Assembly (NCBI RefSeq): GCF_014172375.1
Contig: NZ_WNXD01000001.1
Span: 1,116,001 to 1,180,000, forward strand
Reading direction: 5' to 3'
DNA from: Pedobacter planticolens
Lineage (GTDB): Bacteria > Bacteroidota > Bacteroidia > Sphingobacteriales > Sphingobacteriaceae
DNA length: 64,000 nt
Shown here in pieces: positions 50,244-57,343 of the stretch. The translations under genes were made by a program, and so were the position numbers. How positions within the stretch are numbered: position 1 is the stretch's first letter; every line of letters starts with the position of its first letter. The notes beneath the pieces were generated by a model, which saw nothing but the letters and a program-made list of their open reading frames with translations, was not told the origin of the DNA and did not search any database.

Positions 50244-50828
50244 ATGAAAAAGCAATTCTTAAGCGTAGCAATGGGTGTAGCATTTTTAGCTATGACAGCT
50301 GCTTGTAATTCTACCAAAACAAGTTCTACAACTACAGATAGTACTAACATGGCAATGCCAGATACGACTATGACCACCGAAGCTGGTGTAGAAGTAGGTG
50401 GAGCAATGATGGTTCCTTCTAAAAACATTGTAGAAAATGCATTGGGCTCTAGCGATCACACTACATTGGTTGCAGCTGTTAAACAAGCTGGATTAGTAGA
50501 AACATTGAGTGGTACTGGTCCTTTTACTGTATTTGCACCAACTAATGAGGCATTTGCTAAAGTGCCTGCAGCTACTTTAAACGATTTAATGAAACCAGCT
50601 ATGAAAGCTGATTTAACTAAAATTCTTACGTACCATGTAGTGCCTGGAGCGTTAAAATCATCAGATTTAAAAGATGGTATGGAATTAACCACTGTTCAAG
50701 GTCAGAAACTTAAAATAACTACCAAAGATGGTAAATGGATGGTGAATGGCGCTAACATTACCATTGCAGATGTAATTTCTAGCAATGGTGTAACCTACGT
50801 TATTGATGGTGTTTTAATGCCAAAATAA
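50244..50828 (+). CDS. Fasciclin (FAS1) domain lipoprotein
   Basis: A 194-residue lipoprotein (lipobox AMTAACNST, Cys near 21) with a Thr/Ser-rich linker and one FAS1 domain (~65-194). GPFTVFAPTNEAFAKVPAATL and YHVVPGALKSSDL are the two FAS1 signature boxes, and SNGVTYVIDGVLMPK ends it. FAS1 domains mediate adhesion or protein contacts. It is likely surface or periplasm anchored. A strong terminator follows. Confidence 0.92.
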   Translation: MKKQFLSVAMGVAFLAMTAACNSTKTSSTTTDSTNMAMPDTTMTTEAGVEVGGAMMVPSKNIVENALGSSDHTTLVAAVKQAGLVETLSGTGPFTVFAPTNEAFAKVPAATLNDLMKPAMKADLTKILTYHVVPGALKSSDLKDGMELTTVQGQKLKITTKDGKWMVNGANITIADVISSNGVTYVIDGVLMPK

Positions 50829-50857
50829 GACTCTGTTTAATTAATTAGTTTTTTTAG

Positions 50858-50888
50858 AGCCCATTTTACTTTGTAGAATGGGCTTTTT
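50858..50888 (+). terminator. Rho-independent terminator
   Basis: AGCCCATTTTAC and GTAGAATGGGCT pair over 12 positions (one G-T) around a 3-nt loop and are followed by Ts, 30 bp after the fasciclin gene. Confidence 0.88.
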
Positions 50889-50936
50889 AATTCTATATAA
50901 TTTTTTGTAGTTTAATCGCTTCAAACCATACTATAT

Positions 50937-52157
50937 ATGAACGCCTCAAATAAGCGAAACATTACCCTCATCGTTATCGTAGCCGCATTAGGTTACTTTG
51001 TTGATATTTATGATCTCATCCTTTTTTCGGTAGTTAGAGTTAAAAGTCTAAAAGATTTAGGTGTAGCCGATGATGATATGTTAAGGGTAGGTGCAAGTAT
51101 AATAAACAGTCAGATGTTTGGAATGCTTATTGGTGGTATTCTCTGGGGTATTTTGGGAGATAAAAAAGGGCGATTAAGTGTGTTATTTGGCTCTATTATT
51201 TTGTATTCTATAGCCAATATTGCTAATGGATTTGTGAGCTCTGTAACTGCTTATACTATCATTCGTTTTATTGCTGGTGTAGGTTTGGCGGGCGAATTAG
51301 GTGCGGGAATTACCTTAGTTACCGAAAGTATGGGTAAGGAAAACAGGGGCTATGGAACCATGATTGTGGCAGGGGTTGGCTTGTTTGGTGCGGTAGCTGC
51401 TGCATTAATTGGCGGACATTACACTTGGCAAACTAGCTATTTTATTGGTGGTGGTATGGGTTTGGTGCTATTGTTTTTGCGTGTAGGTTTAGTAGAATCT
51501 GGGTTGTTTAAAGAAACAAAAGAAAAATCTGTTCAGCGAGGTAATATGTGGATGCTCTTTAACAATGCTGGTCGATTTAAAAAATATATATGTTGTATTT
51601 TAATAGGTTTACCACTTTGGTTTGTAGTAGGCGTGTTAATCACTTTCTCTCCAGAATTTGGTAAAGCATTAGGCGCTACAGGTATTTTAAATGCAGGCAA
51701 AGGCGTAATGTACTGCTATATAGGTATTGCCACAGGCGATGTAGTAGCTGGGTTTTTATGTCAAATGCTCCAATCACGTAAAAAAGTGATGATGATATTC
51801 TTGCTATTAACTGCAGTTGCAATTGTTGTTTTTTTAAATGCCAAAGGCTTAAGTCCCGAAACATTTATTTGGCTAAGCTTATTTTTAGGCTTCGCATCTG
51901 GTTATTGGGCCACATTTGTAACTATCGCTTCAGAGCAATTTGGTACGAACTTGAGATCTACAGTAACTACTACCGTTCCAAACTTTATTCGTGGTTCTGT
52001 AATTGCAGTTACACTATCTTTTCAGTTTCTAAAGGGGGAAGTTGGGATTTTACAAAGCGCAATGATTGTAGGTTTTACTTGTGTAATTATCGCTTTGGTA
52101 GCCTTAAGTCAATTAAAAGAAACATTTCATAAAGATTTAGATTATGTTGAGGTGTAA
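50937..52157 (+). CDS. MFS transporter (metabolite:H+ symporter type)
   Basis: A 406-residue major facilitator with 12 predicted helices. It has GILWGILGDKKGRLSVLFGS (the conserved D/G-x-x-x-D/G-R-K/R loop between helices 2 and 3) and RFIAGVGLAGELGAGITLVTES, typical of sugar/organic-acid symporters of the MHS/SP-related group. The middle loop and LFLGFASGYWATFVTIASEQFGT also fit. Substrate unknown. It starts ~50 bp after a terminator with its own promoter, and is followed by a 500-bp repeat region. Confidence 0.85.
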   Translation: MNASNKRNITLIVIVAALGYFVDIYDLILFSVVRVKSLKDLGVADDDMLRVGASIINSQMFGMLIGGILWGILGDKKGRLSVLFGSIILYSIANIANGFVSSVTAYTIIRFIAGVGLAGELGAGITLVTESMGKENRGYGTMIVAGVGLFGAVAAALIGGHYTWQTSYFIGGGMGLVLLFLRVGLVESGLFKETKEKSVQRGNMWMLFNNAGRFKKYICCILIGLPLWFVVGVLITFSPEFGKALGATGILNAGKGVMYCYIGIATGDVVAGFLCQMLQSRKKVMMIFLLLTAVAIVVFLNAKGLSPETFIWLSLFLGFASGYWATFVTIASEQFGTNLRSTVTTTVPNFIRGSVIAVTLSFQFLKGEVGILQSAMIVGFTCVIIALVALSQLKETFHKDLDYVEV

Positions 52158-52176
52158 TAGTTCATTGGTTCATTAG

Positions 52177-52510
52177 TTCATTGCCGTTGGCTTTAGCTAG
52201 CTTGTTCATTAGTTCATTGGTTCATTGCCGTTTACTATAGCTAGATTGTTCATTAGTTCATTGCCGTTTGCTTTAGCTGACGGAAATTAGTCCACAGTCA
52301 TTTAGCGTCATGCCCAACTCGATTGGGTATCTTAATGCTGTTAAAAGGCAAATAACATCAAGATTAGCTGCGCTGAATACTTCGTGGTTTCTGCCTTCGC
52401 GGGAATGATGCAATGAGGGATAGTCCAGATTTAGATGAGATTGGTTCATTGCCCTTTGCTTTAGCTAATTTGTTCATTGGTTCATTAGTTCATTGCCGTT
52501 TGCTTTAGCT
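52177..52510. repeat. Five copies of a TTCATTGCCGTTnGCTTTAGCT repeat
   Basis: Copies at about 52177, 52221, 52257, 52445 and 52489 share TTCATTGCC and TTTAGCT ends, separated by TTCATTAGTTCATTGG-type spacers. The fourth is interrupted by the family 1 palindrome at 52306-52410. A shorter relative (GTTCATTGGCTCATTAG) lies at 57256-57285. The repeats make up most of the 52158-52660 gap; no ORF uses them. Confidence 0.65.
52306..52410. repeat. GTCATGCCC-headed palindrome (family 1)
   Basis: CGTCATGCCCAACTCGATTGGG at the left and CCTTCGCGGGAATGATG at the right are the arms of a REP-like element placed inside the TTCATTGCC repeat array. Confidence 0.55.
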
Positions 52511-52639
52511 GACGGAAATTGGTTCATTGGTCATTAGTTCAATTGTCTCAAATCACATATCTCAATACGCAATTCTTATTCCTTGTGTCAAAAAAATGTA
52601 CTATCTAAACTTTCAGTTAGCATTCGCTATTATAAGCCT

Positions 52640-52647
52640 TAACTTTG
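52640..52647 (+). promoter_or_regulatory. -7 promoter box of hemF
   Basis: TAACTTTG matches TAnnTTTG exactly, 13 bp before the ATG. Transcription would start near 52654, giving a very short leader. Confidence 0.5.
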
Positions 52648-52660
52648 ATATCTAATTTAA

Positions 52661-53560
52661 ATGATGATGTTTAGGGACGAAGTAGCGGCAGCGTATCAGC
52701 ATATACAAGATAGCATTTGTGAAGGTTTGGTTTTGACGGACGGAAAAGCAAAATTTGAAGAAGAAGTTTGGCAACGTGATGGTGGCGGAGGTGGTAGAAC
52801 CCGTATTATGCAAAACGGAAATGTGATAGAGAAAGGTGGTGTAAATTTTTCTGCTGTACATGGTAAACTTCCCGAAGCTGTAAAAAAAGCTTTTAAAGTT
52901 GATAGCGATGACTTTTTTGCAACGGGTGTTTCTATCGTTATGCATCCAGAAAATCCATTTGTGCCTATTATACACATGAATATTAGGTATTTTGAAATGG
53001 ATGAACAAACTCGTTGGTTTGGCGGAGGGATAGATCTTACGCCTCATTATGTTATTCCTACAGATGCTCGCTTTTTCCATCATCGTTTAAAACAAACCTG
53101 CGATAACTTCGACAACTCTTTTTATCCTAAATTTAAGGCAACTGCCGATGATTATTTTTTTATCAAACATCGTGAAGAAACAAGAGGAGTAGGCGGTATT
53201 TTTTATGATAGATTAAAACCAGAAAATACCAATTTAGATTTTAATCAAATACTAGATTTCTCATTAGCGGTTGGCAATACGTTTTTACCAGTTTATACCG
53301 AATTAATAGATCGTAACCGCGATAAATCATTTACAGAACAGCAAAAAGAATGGCAATATTTGCGTAGAAGTCGCTATGCAGAATTTAATTTAGTGTACGA
53401 TGCTGGTACTAAATTCGGATTAGAAACCAATGGTCGCATAGAAAGTATTTTAATGAGCTTGCCACCAACTGCTAAATGGAATTATAATCCTCAAATTATA
53501 GCCAATAGCGAAGAAGAAAATACGCAGAACTTCCTTAAAAAAGGAATTGATTGGGTTTAA
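52661..53560 (+). CDS. hemF: Oxygen-dependent coproporphyrinogen III oxidase
   Basis: A 299-residue HemF that converts coproporphyrinogen III to protoporphyrinogen IX with O2, in heme synthesis. Conserved blocks are DGGGGGRTRIMQNG, VNFSAVHGKLP, TGVSIVMHPENPFVPIIHMNIRYFE (quoted by HMNIRYFE), WFGGGIDLTPHYV, RGVGGIFYDRL, and RRSRYAEFNLVYDAGTKFGLETNGRIESILMSLPP (quoted by RRSRYAEFNL). Three consecutive in-frame ATGs (52661, 52664, 52667) follow the promoter box; I use the first. Full length. Confidence 0.95.
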   Translation: MMMFRDEVAAAYQHIQDSICEGLVLTDGKAKFEEEVWQRDGGGGGRTRIMQNGNVIEKGGVNFSAVHGKLPEAVKKAFKVDSDDFFATGVSIVMHPENPFVPIIHMNIRYFEMDEQTRWFGGGIDLTPHYVIPTDARFFHHRLKQTCDNFDNSFYPKFKATADDYFFIKHREETRGVGGIFYDRLKPENTNLDFNQILDFSLAVGNTFLPVYTELIDRNRDKSFTEQQKEWQYLRRSRYAEFNLVYDAGTKFGLETNGRIESILMSLPPTAKWNYNPQIIANSEEENTQNFLKKGIDWV

Positions 53561-53575
53561 TTTTGTCTTCCAAGA

Positions 53576-53641
53576 GTAACAAAAGATCTATTTTAATGGG
53601 TGAAAATGAGAATTTCTCTTTCAGAATATTAATTTAGTAAT
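53576..53641 (+). repeat. 66-bp direct repeat, left copy (upstream of the orphan gene)
   Basis: Positions 53576-53641 equal 54296-54361 apart from one base (53581 A versus 54301 G), a 720-bp period. The block contains a 13-codon ORF (ATGGGTGAAAATGAG..., 53596-53637) and ends 1 base before the start codon of the gene at 53642, so it forms that gene's upstream region. Confidence 0.9.
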
Positions 53642-54184
53642 ATGGAACTTTCACTAGATGCACTTTCTGCTGCAGAATTAAAATTATATTATTTAATTCC
53701 TGAACATTTAGGTTTTGGTGATTTAGAAAATGAACTTAATAATAATGGGACATTTGATGAATATAGGAACCTGCACAAAAGCTATTTTGAATTGTTTAAC
53801 ATAACATCAAGTAGCATTATTAAACTCGAAGCGCTTAAAAGGTTAATATTCTTAAATTGGTATTCTATTATTGAACCAAGTTGTTTTACGGGTATTGAGA
53901 ACCTAGATAATGATATTATTTCTAACTCATTCTCAATTCTTAATGATTATTTAACAGAGAATAAGCTTGATAAAGAGTTTAAATGGATGTTAACTTTTTA
54001 TGCTAGTTGGGACTATGCTATCTTAAATTTCTCTGAAAATAAATTTGTTAATTTAACAAATTTTGTAAAAGCAGTAGATACTTCTATATCTAGTTTCCCG
54101 AAAAATACACTTGAAAAAGGTTCCATGGATAACCGAGGGCAAATGGGGGTTTATTGGATAAGTATGGCGGTAGAAATTAAATAA
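53642..54184 (+). CDS. Orphan protein of unknown function, flanked by direct repeats
   Basis: A 180-residue, probably cytoplasmic, helical protein beginning MELSLDALSAAELKLYYLIPEHLGFGD. No signal, membrane segment or recognised motif. The gene plus its tail sits between two 66-bp direct repeats, with the left repeat ending right at its start codon. Such an arrangement could arise from tandem duplication with loss of a second copy, or from a small exchangeable cassette. Size and acidity are like those of immunity or antitoxin proteins, but that is only a resemblance. Between 54185 and 54295 no further gene is visible. Confidence 0.6.
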   Translation: MELSLDALSAAELKLYYLIPEHLGFGDLENELNNNGTFDEYRNLHKSYFELFNITSSSIIKLEALKRLIFLNWYSIIEPSCFTGIENLDNDIISNSFSILNDYLTENKLDKEFKWMLTFYASWDYAILNFSENKFVNLTNFVKAVDTSISSFPKNTLEKGSMDNRGQMGVYWISMAVEIK

Positions 54185-54295
54185 TTCTTTAAACTTTTAA
54201 AAATAAAGAGCCTTGGGCCGTAAAAATAAACTCCATAATAAAGAAGATTATACGTTTTTTAAGAGGTACATGTCACAGACGTGCACCAGCAAAGG

Positions 54296-54361
54296 GTAAC
54301 GAAAGATCTATTTTAATGGGTGAAAATGAGAATTTCTCTTTCAGAATATTAATTTAGTAAT
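54296..54361 (+). repeat. 66-bp direct repeat, right copy
   Basis: Second copy of the block at 53576, with the same 13-codon ORF but without a following gene; TTCTGGGCAATACCC follows instead. An imperfect palindrome (GGTACATGTC...GACGTGCACC, 54266-54288) lies just upstream of this copy. Confidence 0.9.
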
Positions 54362-54409
54362 TCTGGGCAATACCCGAGCGCCAATCAATTATTACCAATA
54401 GAATGGCTA

Positions 54410-55507
54410 TTAATTCCAAGTATCGTCTAAAAAATAAATAACTACTTCAAATCTATTCTTGGCAATCTCTGTCACATCTAACCTTATTCTAATGTTTTGC
54501 CCTATTGGGCAAAATTCAGTGTAAGCTTCGTTATCGAAAATGCCAGCATATTGAGAATTAGTTTCACTTTTTATTTTTTCGACAATTGTTCGCATTTCTC
54601 TTTGGGCGGTAGTCTTATCTGTAAAACTGGAAATGCAATAGCTATAGACCTTAACATAGCCACTTTTTGCTACTGCGAGTGACCTAGGGCCTTTGGTAAC
54701 CTGAGCATTTTTCAGTATAGCTTTTTCTGGAAAAAAAAACCAATCCTCAGGGCCACTTAAAGGATCCATCATACTCTTCGGGTAATTAGCCAACTTGGCA
54801 GATTCTGGATTGTTAGCGAAGAATCCGCTCGGTGTTAATCCTCTTTTAAAACCATATGTAGTCATAAGGGAATTGAAATACTGAATTGTATTTTCCTTTT
54901 CTTTTTTTGCAGTGAACGGATCTTTAAGGGTAAATTCTCCACTAATCATATTTACAAATACACTTGTGGTAAATCCGCCCAGTATATTAATGCGTTTAGT
55001 GATGGATTTGCTACCGAAGTTAAGTTGTAAATCATAACTGCCCTCACTTATATCACTTACTGTCCATTGATCCTTAGTTTTGGTAATATCCTTTAACCCT
55101 TCTACCTGTGGAATGGTAATTTTGATCTCGATAGGTACGGACTGAATAATGAGTTTTCCAGTGGGTATATCAACCTTCTTTTCACTCGAGGCAGCATTAC
55201 CTTGTTCAGAGATAGTAACACCTTGGCGAGAAAAAGGCTTAACCTTATAGGCAAATACTTCGTTAGCCTTCACCGTGATGGTTTCTTGAAAGGGTATATA
55301 ACCATCTTTCACAACCTTGATGATGTGGGCGCCAGGGCTTACATTATCTATAATATACCCTTGGTACTCTACAGTGGTTTTGCCCTTTAGCTCTCCATCC
55401 AAATAGACTGAAAGGTTAGGTTCTCCAGATACCTGGATATAACTTTTCTGTGAAAATGCTTTAGAAGCACCCAGTGTTAAAAATATAAATAAGAGAGCGT
55501 GTTTCAT
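54410..55507 (-). CDS. PEGA-domain exported protein
   Basis: A 365-residue protein with a signal peptide (LGASKAFSQ) and an N-terminal PEGA-like beta-sandwich (residues ~22-95: GEPNLSVYLDGELKGKTTVEYQGYIIDNVSPGAHIIKVVKDGY, quoted by VYLDGELKGKT). A second related segment (~115-200, TGKLIIQSVPIEIKI) follows, and then a mixed C-terminal domain. PEGA domains are found in envelope proteins and regulators. The precise role is unknown. It is monocistronic with a repeat-rich upstream region. Confidence 0.65.
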   Translation of the reverse strand: MKHALLFIFLTLGASKAFSQKSYIQVSGEPNLSVYLDGELKGKTTVEYQGYIIDNVSPGAHIIKVVKDGYIPFQETITVKANEVFAYKVKPFSRQGVTISEQGNAASSEKKVDIPTGKLIIQSVPIEIKITIPQVEGLKDITKTKDQWTVSDISEGSYDLQLNFGSKSITKRINILGGFTTSVFVNMISGEFTLKDPFTAKKEKENTIQYFNSLMTTYGFKRGLTPSGFFANNPESAKLANYPKSMMDPLSGPEDWFFFPEKAILKNAQVTKGPRSLAVAKSGYVKVYSYCISSFTDKTTAQREMRTIVEKIKSETNSQYAGIFDNEAYTEFCPIGQNIRIRLDVTEIAKNRFEVVIYFLDDTWN

Positions 55508-55659
55508 AATAAATTAATTGAGTAATTACATATAAATATAAAATAATTACAGCAAAAACAATTGGTTTTAATGCACAATTAACTGCTGCTAGAGCAGGTT
55601 AGGATATAGGTTAAAAAATATCCATTTCATTAGGTCTTGTTAAGGTCTTGTTCGAGTCA

Positions 55660-55689
55660 TGTTCGAGAAAATGCCCCTTTTCTCGAACA
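55660..55689. repeat. Perfect 12-bp hairpin in the 55508-56031 gap
   Basis: TGTTCGAGAAAA and TTTTCTCGAACA form a perfect 12-bp stem with loop TGCCCC. Upstream GTCTTGTTCGAG and downstream GTCCCGAAGGAGAC / AAGTCTCGAAGAAGACC are related arms, so the block (about 55632-55729) is built of alternating partial palindromes. It may terminate transcription or be a repeat; the function is unknown. Confidence 0.6.
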
Positions 55690-55836
55690 AGTCCCGAAGG
55701 AGACCCAAAGAAGTCTCGAAGAAGACCTTCACAAAAGGCATTGTTTTGGGGTTTTAATCTTTAACTAGATTACAAGATATTCTAGGTAGATAGCCCAGCC
55801 TCTTCAAAAACCTTAATCATGCCATCTTCTCACTGC

Positions 55837-55936
55837 CCAAAGAGCGTAGGGTAGACAGGAACGGCGGGCCATGCGTAAGCCTTGAGCGTGGAAGCATCGT
55901 TCCTGACTTGATCTTTTGCATACTTTTCCATCAAGG
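55837..55936. repeat. Structured intergenic element, copy B
   Basis: Inverted-orientation relative of 49836-49934. CAAAGAGCGT, GAACGGCG, GGAAGCATCGTTC and TTGATCTTTTG are shared. CAGGAACG (55856-55863) pairs with CGTTCCTG (55898-55905), preserving the stem of copy A despite base changes. The CTTGAT/ATCAAG hairpin is also retained. It lies about 100 bp upstream of the operator of the polymerase operon. Confidence 0.65.
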
Positions 55937-56031
55937 GAAAAGTTTGATGCCACCGCGGCAAAGAGCGGACGCACACTAGCGTTAATAAATAACTAATATA
56001 TTTAGCTAAAAATCTTGATAATTAATTTCAT

Positions 56032-56059
56032 AATACTAATTATATTAGTATTATATTTG
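56032..56059 (+). promoter_or_regulatory. LexA-like operator overlapping the -7 box of the polymerase operon
   Basis: AATACTAA-N5-TTAGTATT (56032-56052) is a perfect 21-bp palindrome whose core TACTAA-N5-TTAGTA (56034-56050) is the same as at 20453-20469. Its right edge touches the exact -7 box TATATTTG (56052-56059). Bound repressor would block the promoter. Initiation near 56066 leaves only a few bases before the ATG at 56070. Confidence 0.75.
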
Positions 56060-56069
56060 CTAATAAATT

Positions 56070-57257
56070 ATGGAATTTAGCGATAAACATATCATTCACA
56101 TGGATCAGGATGCTTTTTTTGTATCTGTAGAAATCCTTAAAAATAGCAAATTACTTGGTTTGCCTGTAATTATTGGAGGTTTATCAGACAGGGGAGTAGT
56201 GGCTTCTTGTAGTTACGAAGCTCGTGCATATGGTGTTCATTCGGCTATGCCTAGTCGTATGGCCCGTCAACTTTGTCCACATGCAATTTTTGTAAAGGGA
56301 AGTATGGATGATTATAGTAAATATTCCCATCAGGTTACCGAATTGCTCCAAGAAAAAGTACCTCTTTTAGAAAAAGCAAGTATAGATGAGCATTATATAG
56401 ATATGACGGGCATGGATCGGTTTTTTGGTTGTATGAAATTTGCTCAAGAACTCCGTCATGCTGTATTAGATCAAATAGGCTTACCCATTTCTTTTGGTTT
56501 ATCTGTTAATAAAACGGTTTCCAAAATGGCGACGAATGAATGTAAACCAAATGGTGAAAAACAAGTGGAAAAACTAGCAGTACAATCCTTTTTAAATCCA
56601 CTTTCTATTAAAAAAATACCTGGTTTGGGTGATTCTACGTTTATAAAACTCAGCGAAATGGGCGTAAGGAAAATTCATACGTTAACTCAAATTCCACAAG
56701 ATTTAATGTTTAAAATTCTAGGTCAAAACGGGCTTAGTTTATGGCAAAAAGCCAATGGAATAGATAATTCGCCAGTGGTGCCTTATCGCGAACAAAAATC
56801 TATAGGTAAACAAACCACTTTTGAGAGCGATAGCATGGATATAGCGGGTATGAAAATCATCCTCACCGATATGATTACCAAATTGGCTTTTGAACTTCGG
56901 CAGAAACAAAAATTAACGGCTTGTATTACAGTAACTATTCGCTATGCGAATTTTGAAACCATTACCCAGCAAGCTAAAATTCCGTATACATCGCTAGATT
57001 CTGTCTTAATTAGCAAAGCAAAAGAACTGTTTGATAAAGTTTACCAAAAACGAATGCTATTGCGATTGGTAGGTGTAAAATTATCGCATTTGGTGAGCGG
57101 TTATGAGCAAATTGCATTGTACGGTCCATCAGAAAAAATGTACAATCTCTATCAAAGTATGGATAAAATGCGTTCTCGTTACGGTGTAGATACCATCAAA
57201 TTAGCAACGGTTTTACCGAATAAAGGAGAAACTAAAAAATTGTATAGACAGCAATAA
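56070..57257 (+). CDS. Second Y-family polymerase (UmuC/ImuB-like) of an inducible mutagenesis operon
   Basis: A 395-residue Y-family polymerase. MDQDAFFVSVE and SIDEHYIDMT give the metal-binding acids (Asp/Asp-Glu present), so it looks catalytically competent, unlike ImuB, where these are usually lost. The internal QIALYG near residue 350, followed by a helical region similar to the post-motif segment of UmuC, may be its clamp-binding site; the terminal QxxLF of Pol IV is absent. It leads the tandem with a DnaE-type polymerase 86 bp downstream, with a LexA-like operator in front. Damage-inducible translesion synthesis is likely. Confidence 0.88.
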   Translation: MEFSDKHIIHMDQDAFFVSVEILKNSKLLGLPVIIGGLSDRGVVASCSYEARAYGVHSAMPSRMARQLCPHAIFVKGSMDDYSKYSHQVTELLQEKVPLLEKASIDEHYIDMTGMDRFFGCMKFAQELRHAVLDQIGLPISFGLSVNKTVSKMATNECKPNGEKQVEKLAVQSFLNPLSIKKIPGLGDSTFIKLSEMGVRKIHTLTQIPQDLMFKILGQNGLSLWQKANGIDNSPVVPYREQKSIGKQTTFESDSMDIAGMKIILTDMITKLAFELRQKQKLTACITVTIRYANFETITQQAKIPYTSLDSVLISKAKELFDKVYQKRMLLRLVGVKLSHLVSGYEQIALYGPSEKMYNLYQSMDKMRSRYGVDTIKLATVLPNKGETKKLYRQQ

Positions 57258-57343
57258 GTTCATTGGCTCATTAGATCATTGGTTGTGATGTTTAATTATA
57301 CTATATCAAAAATATTGGTTATCAATCGTTAACATCTTTCAAA

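Noticed and set aside
52177..52510. Possible CRISPR array
   Set aside because: The repeats are unequal in sequence and spacing, the spacers are themselves repetitive, and no cas gene is nearby.
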